Positions 53,989 to 62,681 of a DNA stretch of 64,000 nt are shown piece after piece. The notes beneath the pieces were generated by a model that saw only the letters and a list, made by a program, of their open reading frames with translations, was not told the DNA's origin and did no database searches. How positions within the stretch are numbered: position 1 is the stretch's first letter; the number at the start of each line of letters is the position of its first letter. The translations under genes and the position numbers were made by a program. The stretch comes from Sva-07 sp963710625 (GTDB taxonomy: Bacteria > Actinomycetota > Acidimicrobiia > Acidimicrobiales > Ilumatobacteraceae): NCBI GenBank assembly GCA_963710625.1, contig CAVQBG010000008.1, positions 124,001 to 188,000 of the forward strand, written 5' to 3'.

Positions 53989-54759
53989 TCAACCCGCACC
54001 GGGCCTGCCGGACGTCGGACACCACGATGGTTCAGGCGGTGTGTCGGCGGGTGGCGGGTGGTTGGTCGGGGGGTTGCCAGGTGGTTCGGTGTTCGGGTGG
54101 TGGGTTGAAGTGGAGCCAGTGGGTGTCGAGCGTTCGGGGACCATGCGGCCGGATCGTCCGATCGAGATCGGTATCGCGTCGTGGATGACGGTGGGGGTGA
54201 TCAGCGCGTCGCAGCTGATGTACTTGGCGATGGCGTCGGGGAGGCGTCGGCCTCGGTCGTCGCTGGCGGTGCCGTCGGTGTCGAGGTGGATGTGGATCCG
54301 GAACCGGTCGCGGCGTGCGAGGTCGGCCACGGCGTCGAGTGATCGTTCGGAGATGTCGCGTACGGTGTCGATCCAGTCGACGTCGGGGTGGCCGTCGTGG
54401 AACAGTCGATCGCGTGATTCACGCAATGCTGTTTGGATGATCATGCCGGTGGGTTCGTCGCACTCGAGGTTCAGCCGGAACCGGCCGTCGGCGCCGAGAC
54501 CGAACCACACCCGGTCCTGCACCCGCGGCACGACCGGTGATGAGTCAGCGGCAGGTGATGGTTCGCTGTCGGTGTCGGTGTCGGTGTCGGTGTTCGCCGG
54601 CTCCGGTTCGCAGGCGGTGTCATCTGCTTGGGGGTCGTCAGGGTTGGGGTAGTCGGGGAACGGATAGTTGGCCAGCGCGGTGCGTAGTTGGTGCACGGTG
54701 GCGTTGAGGTGGCCGGCGGTGTCGTTCAGCACCGTGTCGAGATCGTCCTCGAAGGTGAT
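53989..54759 (-). pseudogene. Internally deleted DUF222/HNH endonuclease (13E12-type) remnant
   Basis: Three pieces of a DUF222-HNH protein remain. The N-terminal TFEDDLDTVLNDTAGHLNAT begins where a start would be, but the codon is ATC at 54757-54759. It jumps to YPFPDYPNPDD and the DUF222 core (VWFGLGADGRFRLNLECDEP; DALITPTVIHDAIPISIG). After GRMVPER the frame changes to one reading DTHWLHFNPPPEHRTTW, which matches the usual extreme C-terminus. The HNH domain between them is missing, as is much of the N-terminal half. Such genes are multicopy in actinobacteria and often decay. Confidence 0.75.
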
Positions 54760-54768
54760 GGCGCCCGC

Positions 54769-54784
54769 TGACTCCCTGGAGTCA
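54769..54784. repeat. Perfect inverted repeat TGACTCC-CT-GGAGTCA
   Basis: A 7-bp perfect inverted repeat with a 2-bp centre just upstream of the DUF222/HNH remnant start, beside an unusually AT-rich stretch (54790-54850). It could be an operator or part of the 5' leader. Confidence 0.6.
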
Positions 54785-54885
54785 GGGTAGCACAACAGTT
54801 CGATAAAAGCAACATGACACGTACGTATATTCGTTTCGAAGTAACCAGGGCGACAGATCCACAACCGCGGTGCGACACTCCCCCG

Positions 54886-55550
54886 ATGAGCGAAGGCTGG
54901 GATGGCGAGCGACTCGACGGCGGTTGGCAGACCGACGTGCGCCGTCGCAGCGAGGTGGTCCTCCGCGCTCCGGGTCCGCAGAGCGGCACCGTGATGCGTC
55001 TGCTCCGCCACCTGCATGAGCGAGGGTTCGTGGCGGCCCCTCGCCCCGGTCGGCGACGGATTCGCTGCCGATGGTCGCGAGCAGTTGACCTTCGTCGAGG
55101 GTCGATCACCCGCGCAGGTTGCGTGGACCGACGGAGCCGTCTGGGAGGGTCGGGCGGATCCTCCGCCAACTGCATGATGCAACCGCTGACTTCGTTCCGG
55201 GCCCGGACCCACGCTGGCGTCCGTGGTTCGCCCGCCGCCTGAGCGGCACCATGCCGGTGATCGGACACGGCGACCTCGGACCGTGGAACATCCTGGCTCG
55301 CGAGGAAACGCCTGCGCGTTCATCGACTGGGACATCGCCGGGCCGGTCGACACGCGGTGGGAGCTGGCGCAGGTTGCGTGGCTGAACGCTCAACTTCACG
55401 ACGACGATGTCGCAGAACTGAACGCACTCCTCGACGCCGCCACGCCGAGTCGCACAGTCAGCCTCGCTCCTCGACGGGTACGAGCTCGCTTCGCGAAGCG
55501 AGCTCGGCTTCATCGACAGGATGATCGAGTTCGCACTGCGAAGCTGTGGC
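54886..55550 (+). pseudogene. Aminoglycoside-phosphotransferase-type kinase remnant with several frameshifts
   Basis: A kinase-like reading can be followed through at least four frame changes. ATG 54886 gives MSEGWDGERLDGGW and TVMRLLRHLHERGF. After about 55040: VGDGFAADGREQLTFVEGRS. After about 55140: VGRILRQLHDATADFVPGPD and the catalytic loop VIGHGDLGPWNILA. After about 55310: AFIDWDIAGPVDTRWELAQV (the metal-binding segment). After about 55445: SLLDGYELASRSELGFIDRM. All motifs of the phosphotransferase fold are in order, so the gene was recently intact. The last part runs into the HIT gene start. Confidence 0.8.
55481..55506. repeat. Perfect 26-bp palindrome
   Basis: CGAGCTCGCTTCG followed immediately by its reverse complement CGAAGCGAGCTCG, with no spacer. 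It lies in the last readable part of the kinase remnant, 45 bp before the HIT start. Confidence 0.95.
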
Positions 55551-55985
55551 ATGGAACCCGAGTGCTACGCCTGCCGGATGGGGCGCGACGACGCGCCGCT
55601 GCGCGAACGGTTCGTTCGGCGAGACGGCTGGCGAGTGGCGCTCGACTTCAACTCGAGCCTCGAGGGGTGGTTGATCATCACGCCGCTGCGGCACGTCCAG
55701 TCGATCGACGAACTGACCGACGATGAAGCAGTCGCGTTGGGGCGACTGCTCCGTGACGCAAGCCGGGCGCTCCGCACCGTGACCGGCTGCATCAAGACCT
55801 ACGTGATGCTGTTCGCCGAAGCCGATGGGTTCGCCCACGTCCACTTCCACGTCGTCCCGAGAATGGCGGACCTCCCGGACGACCGCAGGGGCCCGGCCGT
55901 CTTCGCGTACTTGAACGAACAGCCTGTCACCGAAGCCCGCCGAGACGAACTCGCCGAGCACTTCCGCTCGGCCTGGCCGGTCTGA
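55551..55985 (+). CDS. HIT-family nucleotide hydrolase/transferase
   Basis: 144 residues. The histidine triad is HVHFHVV (His96, His98, His100) with PRMADLP after it; the N-terminal ECYACRMG may bind zinc. HIT proteins of this type hydrolyse dinucleoside polyphosphates or AMP-lysine-like adducts. An in-frame ATG at 55521 exists, but its extra residues (MIEFALRSCG) continue the kinase remnant's C-terminus, so ATG 55551 was chosen. Confidence 0.88.
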   Translation: MEPECYACRMGRDDAPLRERFVRRDGWRVALDFNSSLEGWLIITPLRHVQSIDELTDDEAVALGRLLRDASRALRTVTGCIKTYVMLFAEADGFAHVHFHVVPRMADLPDDRRGPAVFAYLNEQPVTEARRDELAEHFRSAWPV

Positions 55986-55989
55986 CCAG

Positions 55990-56655
55990 TCAGTAGATCG
56001 CCGCCGGATCGAGACCGTCGATCGCTGCGCGGCCCATCAACCACGCCAATCGCTGCGGCGGCGCAAGAGCGAGCGCCGCTGGTGGCAGTGTCGTCATCCC
56101 CATCGGCTGCCGAGCGGCCCAGAGCATCTCCATCCGGCGCAGCTCCTCGCGGACGTAGGCACCGGGCAGGTCGTCGAACGTGTAGCCCGAGCCGAGGTCT
56201 GCGTGGTGGATCGCCACCTCGCGAACGCGCAGGAACGGCAAGTCCGCGATCGAGATGTCGCCGCCCATCGAGGCGCCGGTTCCACTCCAGTCCGGCATCG
56301 CCGCCCATCGGGCCTCGAGCGCAGCGATCGATCGCCGAAGGTCGTCGACCTGCTCCGACGCCGTCCGGGTCGCGCCCCGCTCGATCCCGCTGTTGCGTTG
56401 CTCGCGGCCACCGGGGTACTGCTGACCCACCTCGCCCGCGAACGCAGCATCGAGCATCCGGAGGTGACCGTCGCCGCTGTGGGTGACGTGGGTGATCACG
56501 TGACCGACCGTCCAGTCGGGCAGGAGCGACGGAGCGGACACGTCGAGAGTTCCGGCGGCCAGTCGTTCGTCCAACCGGTCGAGCAGACGTCGGTGCTCAG
56601 CCGTCGCGACGGCGATCCAGGCTTCTGGTGTGGCAGTCGGGGCAGAAGCAGCCAT
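55990..56655 (-). CDS. Mycothiol-dependent DinB-superfamily protein (maleylpyruvate isomerase type)
   Basis: 221 residues with the MDMPI N-terminal domain. A helical bundle holds the conserved histidine region WTVGHVITHVTHSGD (likely zinc site), then LRRSIAALEARW, a helical pair and a final FDDLPGAYV segment. In actinobacteria these enzymes use mycothiol as cofactor in isomerase or conjugation reactions. It starts at ATG 56655 and is divergent from gnd, 42 bp away. Confidence 0.85.
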   Translation of the reverse strand: MAASAPTATPEAWIAVATAEHRRLLDRLDERLAAGTLDVSAPSLLPDWTVGHVITHVTHSGDGHLRMLDAAFAGEVGQQYPGGREQRNSGIERGATRTASEQVDDLRRSIAALEARWAAMPDWSGTGASMGGDISIADLPFLRVREVAIHHADLGSGYTFDDLPGAYVREELRRMEMLWAARQPMGMTTLPPAALALAPPQRLAWLMGRAAIDGLDPAAIY

Positions 56656-56697
56656 CTCCCGAGCGTAGACACGCCGCCGTCGTGGCAGTCTGTGACC

Positions 56698-57723
56698 ATG
56701 CAACTCGGGATGATCGGACTCGGCCGGATGGGCGCCAACATGGTGCGACGACTCCAACGCGACGGGCACGACTGCGTCGTCCACGACGTCGACGAGGAGG
56801 CGATCGCCGCGCTCGAAACCGAACTCGGCGTGGTCGGTGCCCGTTCGCTCGCCGAGATGGTCGATGCACTCGAACCGCCGAGAGCGATCTGGATCATGGT
56901 GCCGGCGGCATTCGTCGGCGGCACGGTCGATGCCCTCGCTCCCCTGCTCGACCCCGGCGACACGATCATCGACGGCGGCAACTCGTGGTACCGCCACGAC
57001 GTCGACCGGTCGGCCGCCCTGGCCGAGTCGTCGATCAATTACCTCGATGTCGGCACGAGCGGCGGTGTCTTCGGCCTCGAACGCGGCTACTGCCTGATGA
57101 TCGGCGGACCCGACGCCGCCGTCGAACGACTCGCACCGATCTTCGAGACACTCGCCCCCGGCGTCGGCGCCACCGAACGCACGCCCGGACGGACGGGTGA
57201 CGAGGCATCGGAGGAGCACGGTTGGCTCCACTGTGGGCCCAGCGGTGCCGGGCACTTCGTGAAGATGGTCCACAACGGCATCGAGTACGGGCTGATGGCC
57301 GCGTACGCCGAAGGCCTCAACGTGCTCGCCAAGGCCGACATCGGCGCCGTCGATCACGCCGTCGACGCAGAGACCGCCCCACTCGACGCGGCGCCCTACT
57401 ACCAGTACGACCTCGACCTCGCCAGGATCACCGAGGTGTGGCGCCGCGGGTCGGTGATCAGTTCGTGGCTGCTCGACCTCACCGCCGAGGCATTCCACGC
57501 CGACCCGGAGCTGAGCGCATACGCCGGGGTGGTCAGCGACTCGGGCGAGGGCCGATGGACGATCAACGCCGCCATCGACGAGGGCGTGCCGGTGCCGGTG
57601 CTGTCCGCCGCCCTCTTCCAACGGTTCTCGTCGCGCGGACGCTCGGACGTGGCCGACCAGGTGCTGTCGGCGATGCGCGCCGGGTTCGGCGGCCACGTCG
57701 AGCGGAAGGATCAGACACGATGA
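56698..57723 (+). CDS. gnd: 6-phosphogluconate dehydrogenase, decarboxylating
   Basis: 341 residues, the shorter NAD-type form. The dinucleotide loop is LGMIGLGRMGANMVRRL; the conserved DGGNSWYRHD and DVGTSGGVFGLERGYCLM, the substrate-binding GPSGAGHFVKMVHNGIEYG, and DSGEGRWT near the C-terminus are all present. It converts 6-phosphogluconate to ribulose 5-phosphate and CO2 while reducing NAD(P). It overlaps zwf by ATGA, so the two oxidative pentose-phosphate steps are coexpressed. Confidence 0.95.
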   Translation: MQLGMIGLGRMGANMVRRLQRDGHDCVVHDVDEEAIAALETELGVVGARSLAEMVDALEPPRAIWIMVPAAFVGGTVDALAPLLDPGDTIIDGGNSWYRHDVDRSAALAESSINYLDVGTSGGVFGLERGYCLMIGGPDAAVERLAPIFETLAPGVGATERTPGRTGDEASEEHGWLHCGPSGAGHFVKMVHNGIEYGLMAAYAEGLNVLAKADIGAVDHAVDAETAPLDAAPYYQYDLDLARITEVWRRGSVISSWLLDLTAEAFHADPELSAYAGVVSDSGEGRWTINAAIDEGVPVPVLSAALFQRFSSRGRSDVADQVLSAMRAGFGGHVERKDQTR

Positions 57724-59177
57724 CCGACCACACCGACCCGACGACGTTCACCGGCCACGTCGACTCCAGCCGGATGCAGACCAGCCAGCCCGACGCCGAC
57801 GCACTCGTGCTGTTCGGTGCGACCGGCGACCTCGCGGTCCGCAAACTGTTCCCGGCGCTCTACCGCCTGGAGCGGTCGGGGGTCCTCTGCGTCCCCGTCA
57901 TCGGCGTCGCCCGCAGCGACTGGACCGACGACGACTTCCGCCGGCACGCTCGCGAGTCGATCGCCGAGCACATCGACGACCCCGACCCGGCGGTGGTCGA
58001 TTCGCTGTGCGAGCGCCTCGACCTCGTGCAGGGCGACTACGCCGACGAGGCGACCTGGAACGAACTCAGAGCCACCCTCGACCGCCACAACTCGTTGGTC
58101 GCCGTGTTCTACATGGCGATCCCACCCAGCATGTTCCCGATGGTGGCCACCAAGCTGGCGTCGGTCGACCTGCACCGCCGTGGTCGGATCGTGGTGGAGA
58201 AGCCGTTCGGCCGCGACCTGCCGTCGGCGATCGAACTCAACAAGACGCTCCACGAGGTGTTCTCGGAGGACCACATCTTCCGAATCGACCACTACCTCGG
58301 CAAGGAGGCCGTGGAGGACCTCCTCGTGTTCCGCTTCGCCAACACCCTGTTGGAGCCGGTGTGGAACCGCAACTACGTCCGCAGCGTGCAGGTCACGATG
58401 TCGGAGACGCTCGACGTGGAGGGTCGCGGCTCGTTCTACGAGGGGGTCGGTGCGATCCGCGACGTGCTCCAGAACCACGTGCTGCAGGTCGTGTCGCTCC
58501 TGGCGATGGAGCCACCGGCCGGCGCCGACTCGGGCTTCCTCCAGGACGAGAAGGCCAAGGTGATCGCGGCGATGCGGCCGATCGAACCCGACGCGCTGGT
58601 GCGCGGCCAGTACGTCGGCTACCGTGACGAGCCCGGCGTCGACCCGAACTCCAACGTCGAGACGTTCGCGGCGGTGCGCCTCGAGATCGACTCGTGGCGG
58701 TGGGCCGGCGTGCCGTGGTACATCCGCGTCGGCAAGGCGATGGCCCAGAGTGCCACCGAGGCCGTTCTCGAGTTGCGCGAACCGCCGCGGATGCTGTTCG
58801 ACGAATCGGGCGGACCGCCGCCAGGCCGCAACCTGATCCGGTTGCGACTCGGGAAGAACGACGGCGTCACGTTCGCGCTCCAGGCGAAGACACCCGGCCC
58901 CGATCTCGACAGCCAGGAGGTCGACGTCGACGTCGACTTCGCGGCAGCGCTCGGCGAACGCCAGGACGCCTACGAACGCCTGCTCGGCGACGCGTTGATC
59001 GGTTCGCTGCGACGCTTCGCCCGCCAGGACATCGTCGAGGGCACATGGCGGGTGGTGCAACCGGCGCTCGACGACCCCGGCGAGGTCGTCCCGTACTTCC
59101 GCGATTCGTGGGGCCCCGCCGACGCCGACGACATCCTGCTCAACGGTGATCGCTGGTTCGAGCCCAGCCCTTCGTGA
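57720..59177 (+). CDS. zwf: Glucose-6-phosphate dehydrogenase
   Basis: 485 residues. The NADP loop is LFGATGDLAVRKLFPALY; the active-site peptide is RIDHYLGKEAVEDLL with the catalytic His; EKPFGRDLPSA and NRNYVRSVQVTMSE are also family-typical. It oxidises glucose 6-phosphate to 6-phosphogluconolactone and makes NADPH. The lactonase is not seen next to it. It lies between gnd and an FMN reductase in one overlapping operon. Confidence 0.96.
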   Translation: MTDHTDPTTFTGHVDSSRMQTSQPDADALVLFGATGDLAVRKLFPALYRLERSGVLCVPVIGVARSDWTDDDFRRHARESIAEHIDDPDPAVVDSLCERLDLVQGDYADEATWNELRATLDRHNSLVAVFYMAIPPSMFPMVATKLASVDLHRRGRIVVEKPFGRDLPSAIELNKTLHEVFSEDHIFRIDHYLGKEAVEDLLVFRFANTLLEPVWNRNYVRSVQVTMSETLDVEGRGSFYEGVGAIRDVLQNHVLQVVSLLAMEPPAGADSGFLQDEKAKVIAAMRPIEPDALVRGQYVGYRDEPGVDPNSNVETFAAVRLEIDSWRWAGVPWYIRVGKAMAQSATEAVLELREPPRMLFDESGGPPPGRNLIRLRLGKNDGVTFALQAKTPGPDLDSQEVDVDVDFAAALGERQDAYERLLGDALIGSLRRFARQDIVEGTWRVVQPALDDPGEVVPYFRDSWGPADADDILLNGDRWFEPSPS

Positions 59178-59761
59178 TGACCAGCCACCGGATCCTCGTC
59201 ACCGCGGGGAGCACCCGCCGCGCCTCGATCAACACGCTCCTCGCCCGCGCCGTCGTCGACGAACTGGCGCGGCGCGACCGCGACCACCTGCTCGTGAGCC
59301 TCGCCGACCACCAGATGCCGATCTACCACGGCGATCACGAGGACGATCACGGCGTGCCGGCGACCGCGCACGAACTCGCTGCGCTCCTGCGCGACTCGGG
59401 CGGGCTCCTGGTCGCCAGCCCCGAGTACAACGGCTCGTTCAGCCCGTTGCTGAAGAACTCGATCGACTGGGTGACCCGGATCGACATGGGGGTGCTCCGC
59501 GACACGTTCATCGGCCTGATGGCGGCTTCCCCGGGCCGGGGTGGCGGGGTCCGGGGCCTGGCGATGGTCCGCACCTGGTTCGAGAACATGCGCCTGATCG
59601 TGGCCACCACCGACCTGTCGATCCCCCAGGCGAACGAGCACGTCACCCGCGAATCAGACTCCGTCGCGTTCGACATCGAGATCCGGGCGGCGATCGCCGC
59701 CTGGGTCGACGCCTACCTCAGCGAGTTCGACGAGTACTGCACCGGCCGCCCGTCCGCCTGA
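59174..59761 (+). CDS. NADPH-dependent FMN reductase (flavodoxin-like)
   Basis: A 195-residue flavodoxin-fold reductase. The N-terminus LVTAGSTRRASINTLLAR is the phosphate-binding loop; SPEYNGSFSPLLKNSIDW is the family signature; FIGLMAASPGRGGGV follows. It reduces FMN or quinone/azo compounds with NAD(P)H. GTG 59174 overlaps zwf by 4 bp; ATG 59177 is an alternative. Coupling with zwf would place an NADPH user next to an NADPH producer. A hairpin starts at its stop codon. Confidence 0.88.
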   Translation: MMTSHRILVTAGSTRRASINTLLARAVVDELARRDRDHLLVSLADHQMPIYHGDHEDDHGVPATAHELAALLRDSGGLLVASPEYNGSFSPLLKNSIDWVTRIDMGVLRDTFIGLMAASPGRGGGVRGLAMVRTWFENMRLIVATTDLSIPQANEHVTRESDSVAFDIEIRAAIAAWVDAYLSEFDEYCTGRPSA

Positions 59762-59799
59762 AGTGTGACATCTGGGGTCTGACCCAGATGTCACACTTC
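59760..59799. terminator. Perfect 17-bp-stem hairpin with GGGGTC core
   Basis: GAAGTGTGACATCTGGG (59760-59776) pairs perfectly with CCCAGATGTCACACTTC (59783-59799) around loop GTCTGA. It begins in the stop codon of the FMN reductase and ends 9 bp before the ATG 59809 of the DMT transporter. It is long enough for a terminator or a REP-like element; no U-run follows. Confidence 0.75.
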
Positions 59800-59808
59800 G
59801 GGCGCACC

Positions 59809-60696
59809 ATGTGGATTCCCATCACCCTCGCAGCGGCGACGTTCCAGATCCTGCGCACGTCGCGACAGCACCAGCTGCGGTCGGTGTTGTCGGTGAACGG
59901 CGCCGGATTCGTGCGCTACGCCTACGGGTTTCCGCTCGCCGTCCTCGTGGCGCTGATCACCTTCGGCATCGTCGGCGAGGAGGTACCGGCCATCCCCTGG
60001 CGATTCTGGCCGATCATCACCGCGGCAGGCGTCGCCCAGATCCTCGGCACCCTCGCACTGCTGCGAGCCTTCGACCTGCGCGACTTCGCCATCGGCACCG
60101 TCTACGCGAAGACCGAGGTGATCCTCGTGACGGTCGTGAGCGCGATCGCGCTCGGCGAGCCCCTGCAGCCGCTGGGTTGGGTGGCGGCGTTCGTCTGCAT
60201 GGCCGGCGTGGCCTGGCTCGCCGCCCCCACCCGGCTGCTCGACATCCTCGGCAACGCCCGCGACCCCGCCGCGATCATGGGCATCCTCGCCGCCGCCGGG
60301 TTCGCGATGGCTGCGGTCGGTATCCGCGGTGCCTCCACCTCACTCGACGGCCCCACCTGGAATCGCGCGCTGCTGACCCTGACCGTGATGCTCGGCATCC
60401 AGGCGCTCGTCAACTCGACCCAGCTGTTCGTGAGCGACCGTGCCGAACTCCCCCGCGTGGTGAGCGCGTGGCGGTTCGCGCTGCCGGTCGGGATCCTCAG
60501 TCTCTGCGGCTCGATCGGCTGGGCGGTCGCCGTCACGTTGACGAACGCGGCGAAGGTCCGCACGCTCGGCCAGGTCGAGATCGTGATCGCCTTCGTCATC
60601 TCCGCCCGTGTGCTCCATGAGCGCCACACCCGCGCCGAGTTTCTCGCCAGTGCCCTCGTGCTCGTCGGCGTGGTCGGCGTCGTCGTCTTCGGCTGA
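59809..60696 (+). CDS. EamA/DMT-family transporter
   Basis: 295 residues with about nine to ten membrane segments in two EamA-like halves (WIPITLAAATFQILRTSRQ; YAFGFPLAVLVA-type segment RYAYGFPLAVLVALIT; second half PVGILSLCGSIGWAVAVTL and the final ALVLVGVVGVVVF). It probably exports a small metabolite or drug. ATG 59809 was chosen; the earlier ATG at 59788 lies inside the hairpin element. Confidence 0.82.
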   Translation: MWIPITLAAATFQILRTSRQHQLRSVLSVNGAGFVRYAYGFPLAVLVALITFGIVGEEVPAIPWRFWPIITAAGVAQILGTLALLRAFDLRDFAIGTVYAKTEVILVTVVSAIALGEPLQPLGWVAAFVCMAGVAWLAAPTRLLDILGNARDPAAIMGILAAAGFAMAAVGIRGASTSLDGPTWNRALLTLTVMLGIQALVNSTQLFVSDRAELPRVVSAWRFALPVGILSLCGSIGWAVAVTLTNAAKVRTLGQVEIVIAFVISARVLHERHTRAEFLASALVLVGVVGVVVFG

Positions 60697-60727
60697 GCAC
60701 CGTCGCACACACCGGTATCCTTCGGCG

Positions 60728-61930
60728 GTGCGCGGCCTCGACATCCCGGAGCAGAGCGAGGACTTCACGGCCGATCCGGTCGAGCTGTTCTTCGACCTTG
60801 CGTACGTGTTCGCCTTCTCGCAGCTCGTCGCCCTGCTGCTGGACGACCCCACGTGGGACGGCATCGGGCAGGCCTCGCTGATCTTCCTCCTGATGTGGTT
60901 GCCGTGGTCGCAGTTCACGTGGTCCGCCAATGCCGTGCCCGGCAACCAGCGATCGGTCAGGATCCTGTTCCTCGTAGCAACGGCGGCCAGCGTGCCGATG
61001 GCCGCGGCAGTCACGTCAGCACTCGGCGACGGCGGTGCACTCTTCGCCGTTCCGTTGGCGATCATCTTCCTCACGGCACTCGGAATGATGGTGATCGGTC
61101 TCGACCGGGAGAGTGCAGAGTTCGGGTCGGCGATCCGTTATGCCGGACCCAACCTCCTCGCCATGCTGATCATCGTGATCGGCGGCTTCGTCGGCGAGAC
61201 GGCGCGGATCACGCTGTGGGTCATCGGGATCGCGATCTTCCTGTTCGCCACGCTGCGAGCCGGTGACGGATCGTGGATCGTGCGTTCCGGGCACTTCGCA
61301 GAACGCCACGGTCTCATCATCATCATCGCCATGGGCGAAGTGATCGTCGCGCTCGGCAACTCCGTGGTGAAGGAACTGAGCGACGGCCTCGACGGGATTG
61401 CGTCCGGTGGCGTGATCGCGCTCGTCGCCGCCGGCGCATTCGCCGGCCTGTTGTTCTGGTCGTACTTCGACCGGGTCGGTCCAGCGTTCGAGTACCGGTC
61501 CGAGCAGATACCTCCCGACCGTCGCGGCCGCTTCGCTCGCGACGTCTACACCTACATCCACGCTCCGATCGTGGCCGGCATCATCCTCGCCGCGGTCGGG
61601 TTCGAGGAGATGGCGCTGCATCCGACCGAGTCGACGCCCGCCGCGTTCCGGTTCATGACCGCGGCTGGTTTCGCGCTCTTCTTCGGCGGAATCGCAGCGG
61701 GCGTCTACCGGTCGTTCCAGCAGGTCGCCAAGGAACGGCTGGTGGCGATCGCTGCGGTCGCGCTCCTGATGTTCTTCGGCGCGGACATCCACGGGGTCTG
61801 GCTCATCGTGCTGATCGACGTGATCGTGCTCACCACCCTTGCGGTCGAGCATCTCCGCATCGAGGGCCCGACGCGCGCCGGGCACGAGTCAGTCGACCAC
61901 GCTCGGGTCGTCGACGACGCTTCGCACTAG
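60728..61930 (+). CDS. Low-temperature requirement protein A (LtrA) family membrane protein
   Basis: 400 residues with about 10-11 membrane segments. The family signature near the start is VELFFDLAYVFAFSQL; later ERHGLIIIIAMGEVIVALG and SYFDRVGPAFEY are also typical. LtrA was first linked to cold growth in Listeria, and its molecular function is not settled. It starts at GTG 60728, 31 bp after the DMT transporter, and overlaps the convergent aldolase gene by 42 bp. Confidence 0.87.
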   Translation: MRGLDIPEQSEDFTADPVELFFDLAYVFAFSQLVALLLDDPTWDGIGQASLIFLLMWLPWSQFTWSANAVPGNQRSVRILFLVATAASVPMAAAVTSALGDGGALFAVPLAIIFLTALGMMVIGLDRESAEFGSAIRYAGPNLLAMLIIVIGGFVGETARITLWVIGIAIFLFATLRAGDGSWIVRSGHFAERHGLIIIIAMGEVIVALGNSVVKELSDGLDGIASGGVIALVAAGAFAGLLFWSYFDRVGPAFEYRSEQIPPDRRGRFARDVYTYIHAPIVAGIILAAVGFEEMALHPTESTPAAFRFMTAAGFALFFGGIAAGVYRSFQQVAKERLVAIAAVALLMFFGADIHGVWLIVLIDVIVLTTLAVEHLRIEGPTRAGHESVDHARVVDDASH

Positions 61931-62668
61931 CCATTGGAAGAGCCGCCACCCGGTCGAAGCCGGGGCGAGCGTCTCCGCCGCGACCGCCGCGGCCGCATCA
62001 CCGATCGCAATCCCGTTCGGTGCCTTCACGTGCACCTCGGCGACCCGCTCGGCCATCACGAACCAGCCGACCGCTTCCTCGACCGACCCGCCGGCGGTCA
62101 GCAGACCGTGGTTGCGCAGGATGCACAGCTTGGTGTCGCCGAGCGCCGTGGCGATGCGCTTGCCGCCGTCGTAGGACAGCACCTCGACCTCCTCGTCGTC
62201 GAACAGCGACTGGTCGAACACGAACGCACACGACTCCTGGCTGATCGCGCGGAACGGTGCGACGTTGGCCGACCACGGCGTACCGAACTGGGTGTGCGTG
62301 TGCGCGGCGCTCACGGCGTCGGGACGAGCGGCGAGCACCGGCGCGTGGATGTTGTAGCCCGCGGTGTTGACCGCACCGGTCGGGTTGCCGTCGGCGTCGA
62401 CCACCCGACCGTCGGGTCCGACGAGCACGAGGCCGGCGACCGTCGCCTTCGCGAACGGGATCCCCCAGTCGAGCAACCAGAAGTGGTCGGTCAGGATCGG
62501 ATCACGAGCGGAGATGTGTCCGTCGCCGAGCTGGCCCCAGCGCATCGCTCCGAAGATCCGGTACCCGAGCGCGCACATCCGCTTGCGATGCGCCCGCTCG
62601 TCCTCGGGTGTTCGCACGGTCTCGAACGCCTCGACGCCGGGAAAGGTCGGATACGGCGACTCGCTCAT
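61889..62668 (-). CDS. Class II aldolase/adducin-family protein
   Basis: 259 residues. Zinc ligands are seen as His123 and His125 in AAHTHTQFG and His187 in RNHGLL; GDGHISARDP (about 49-58) is the phosphate or substrate loop. The family covers fuculose- and ribulose-phosphate aldolases/epimerases and decarboxylases; lack of a strong sugar-phosphate neighbour leaves the substrate open. The 3' end overlaps the convergent LtrA gene by 42 bp. Upstream lies a tandem structured repeat. Confidence 0.87.
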   Translation of the reverse strand: MSESPYPTFPGVEAFETVRTPEDERAHRKRMCALGYRIFGAMRWGQLGDGHISARDPILTDHFWLLDWGIPFAKATVAGLVLVGPDGRVVDADGNPTGAVNTAGYNIHAPVLAARPDAVSAAHTHTQFGTPWSANVAPFRAISQESCAFVFDQSLFDDEEVEVLSYDGGKRIATALGDTKLCILRNHGLLTAGGSVEEAVGWFVMAERVAEVHVKAPNGIAIGDAAAAVAAETLAPASTGWRLFQWLVRSVVDDPSVVD

Positions 62669-62681
62669 CCGGCCAGCGTAA

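Noticed and set aside
55521..55550. ATG 55521 as the HIT protein start
   Set aside because: The extra ten residues continue the C-terminus of the kinase remnant and are not part of the HIT fold.
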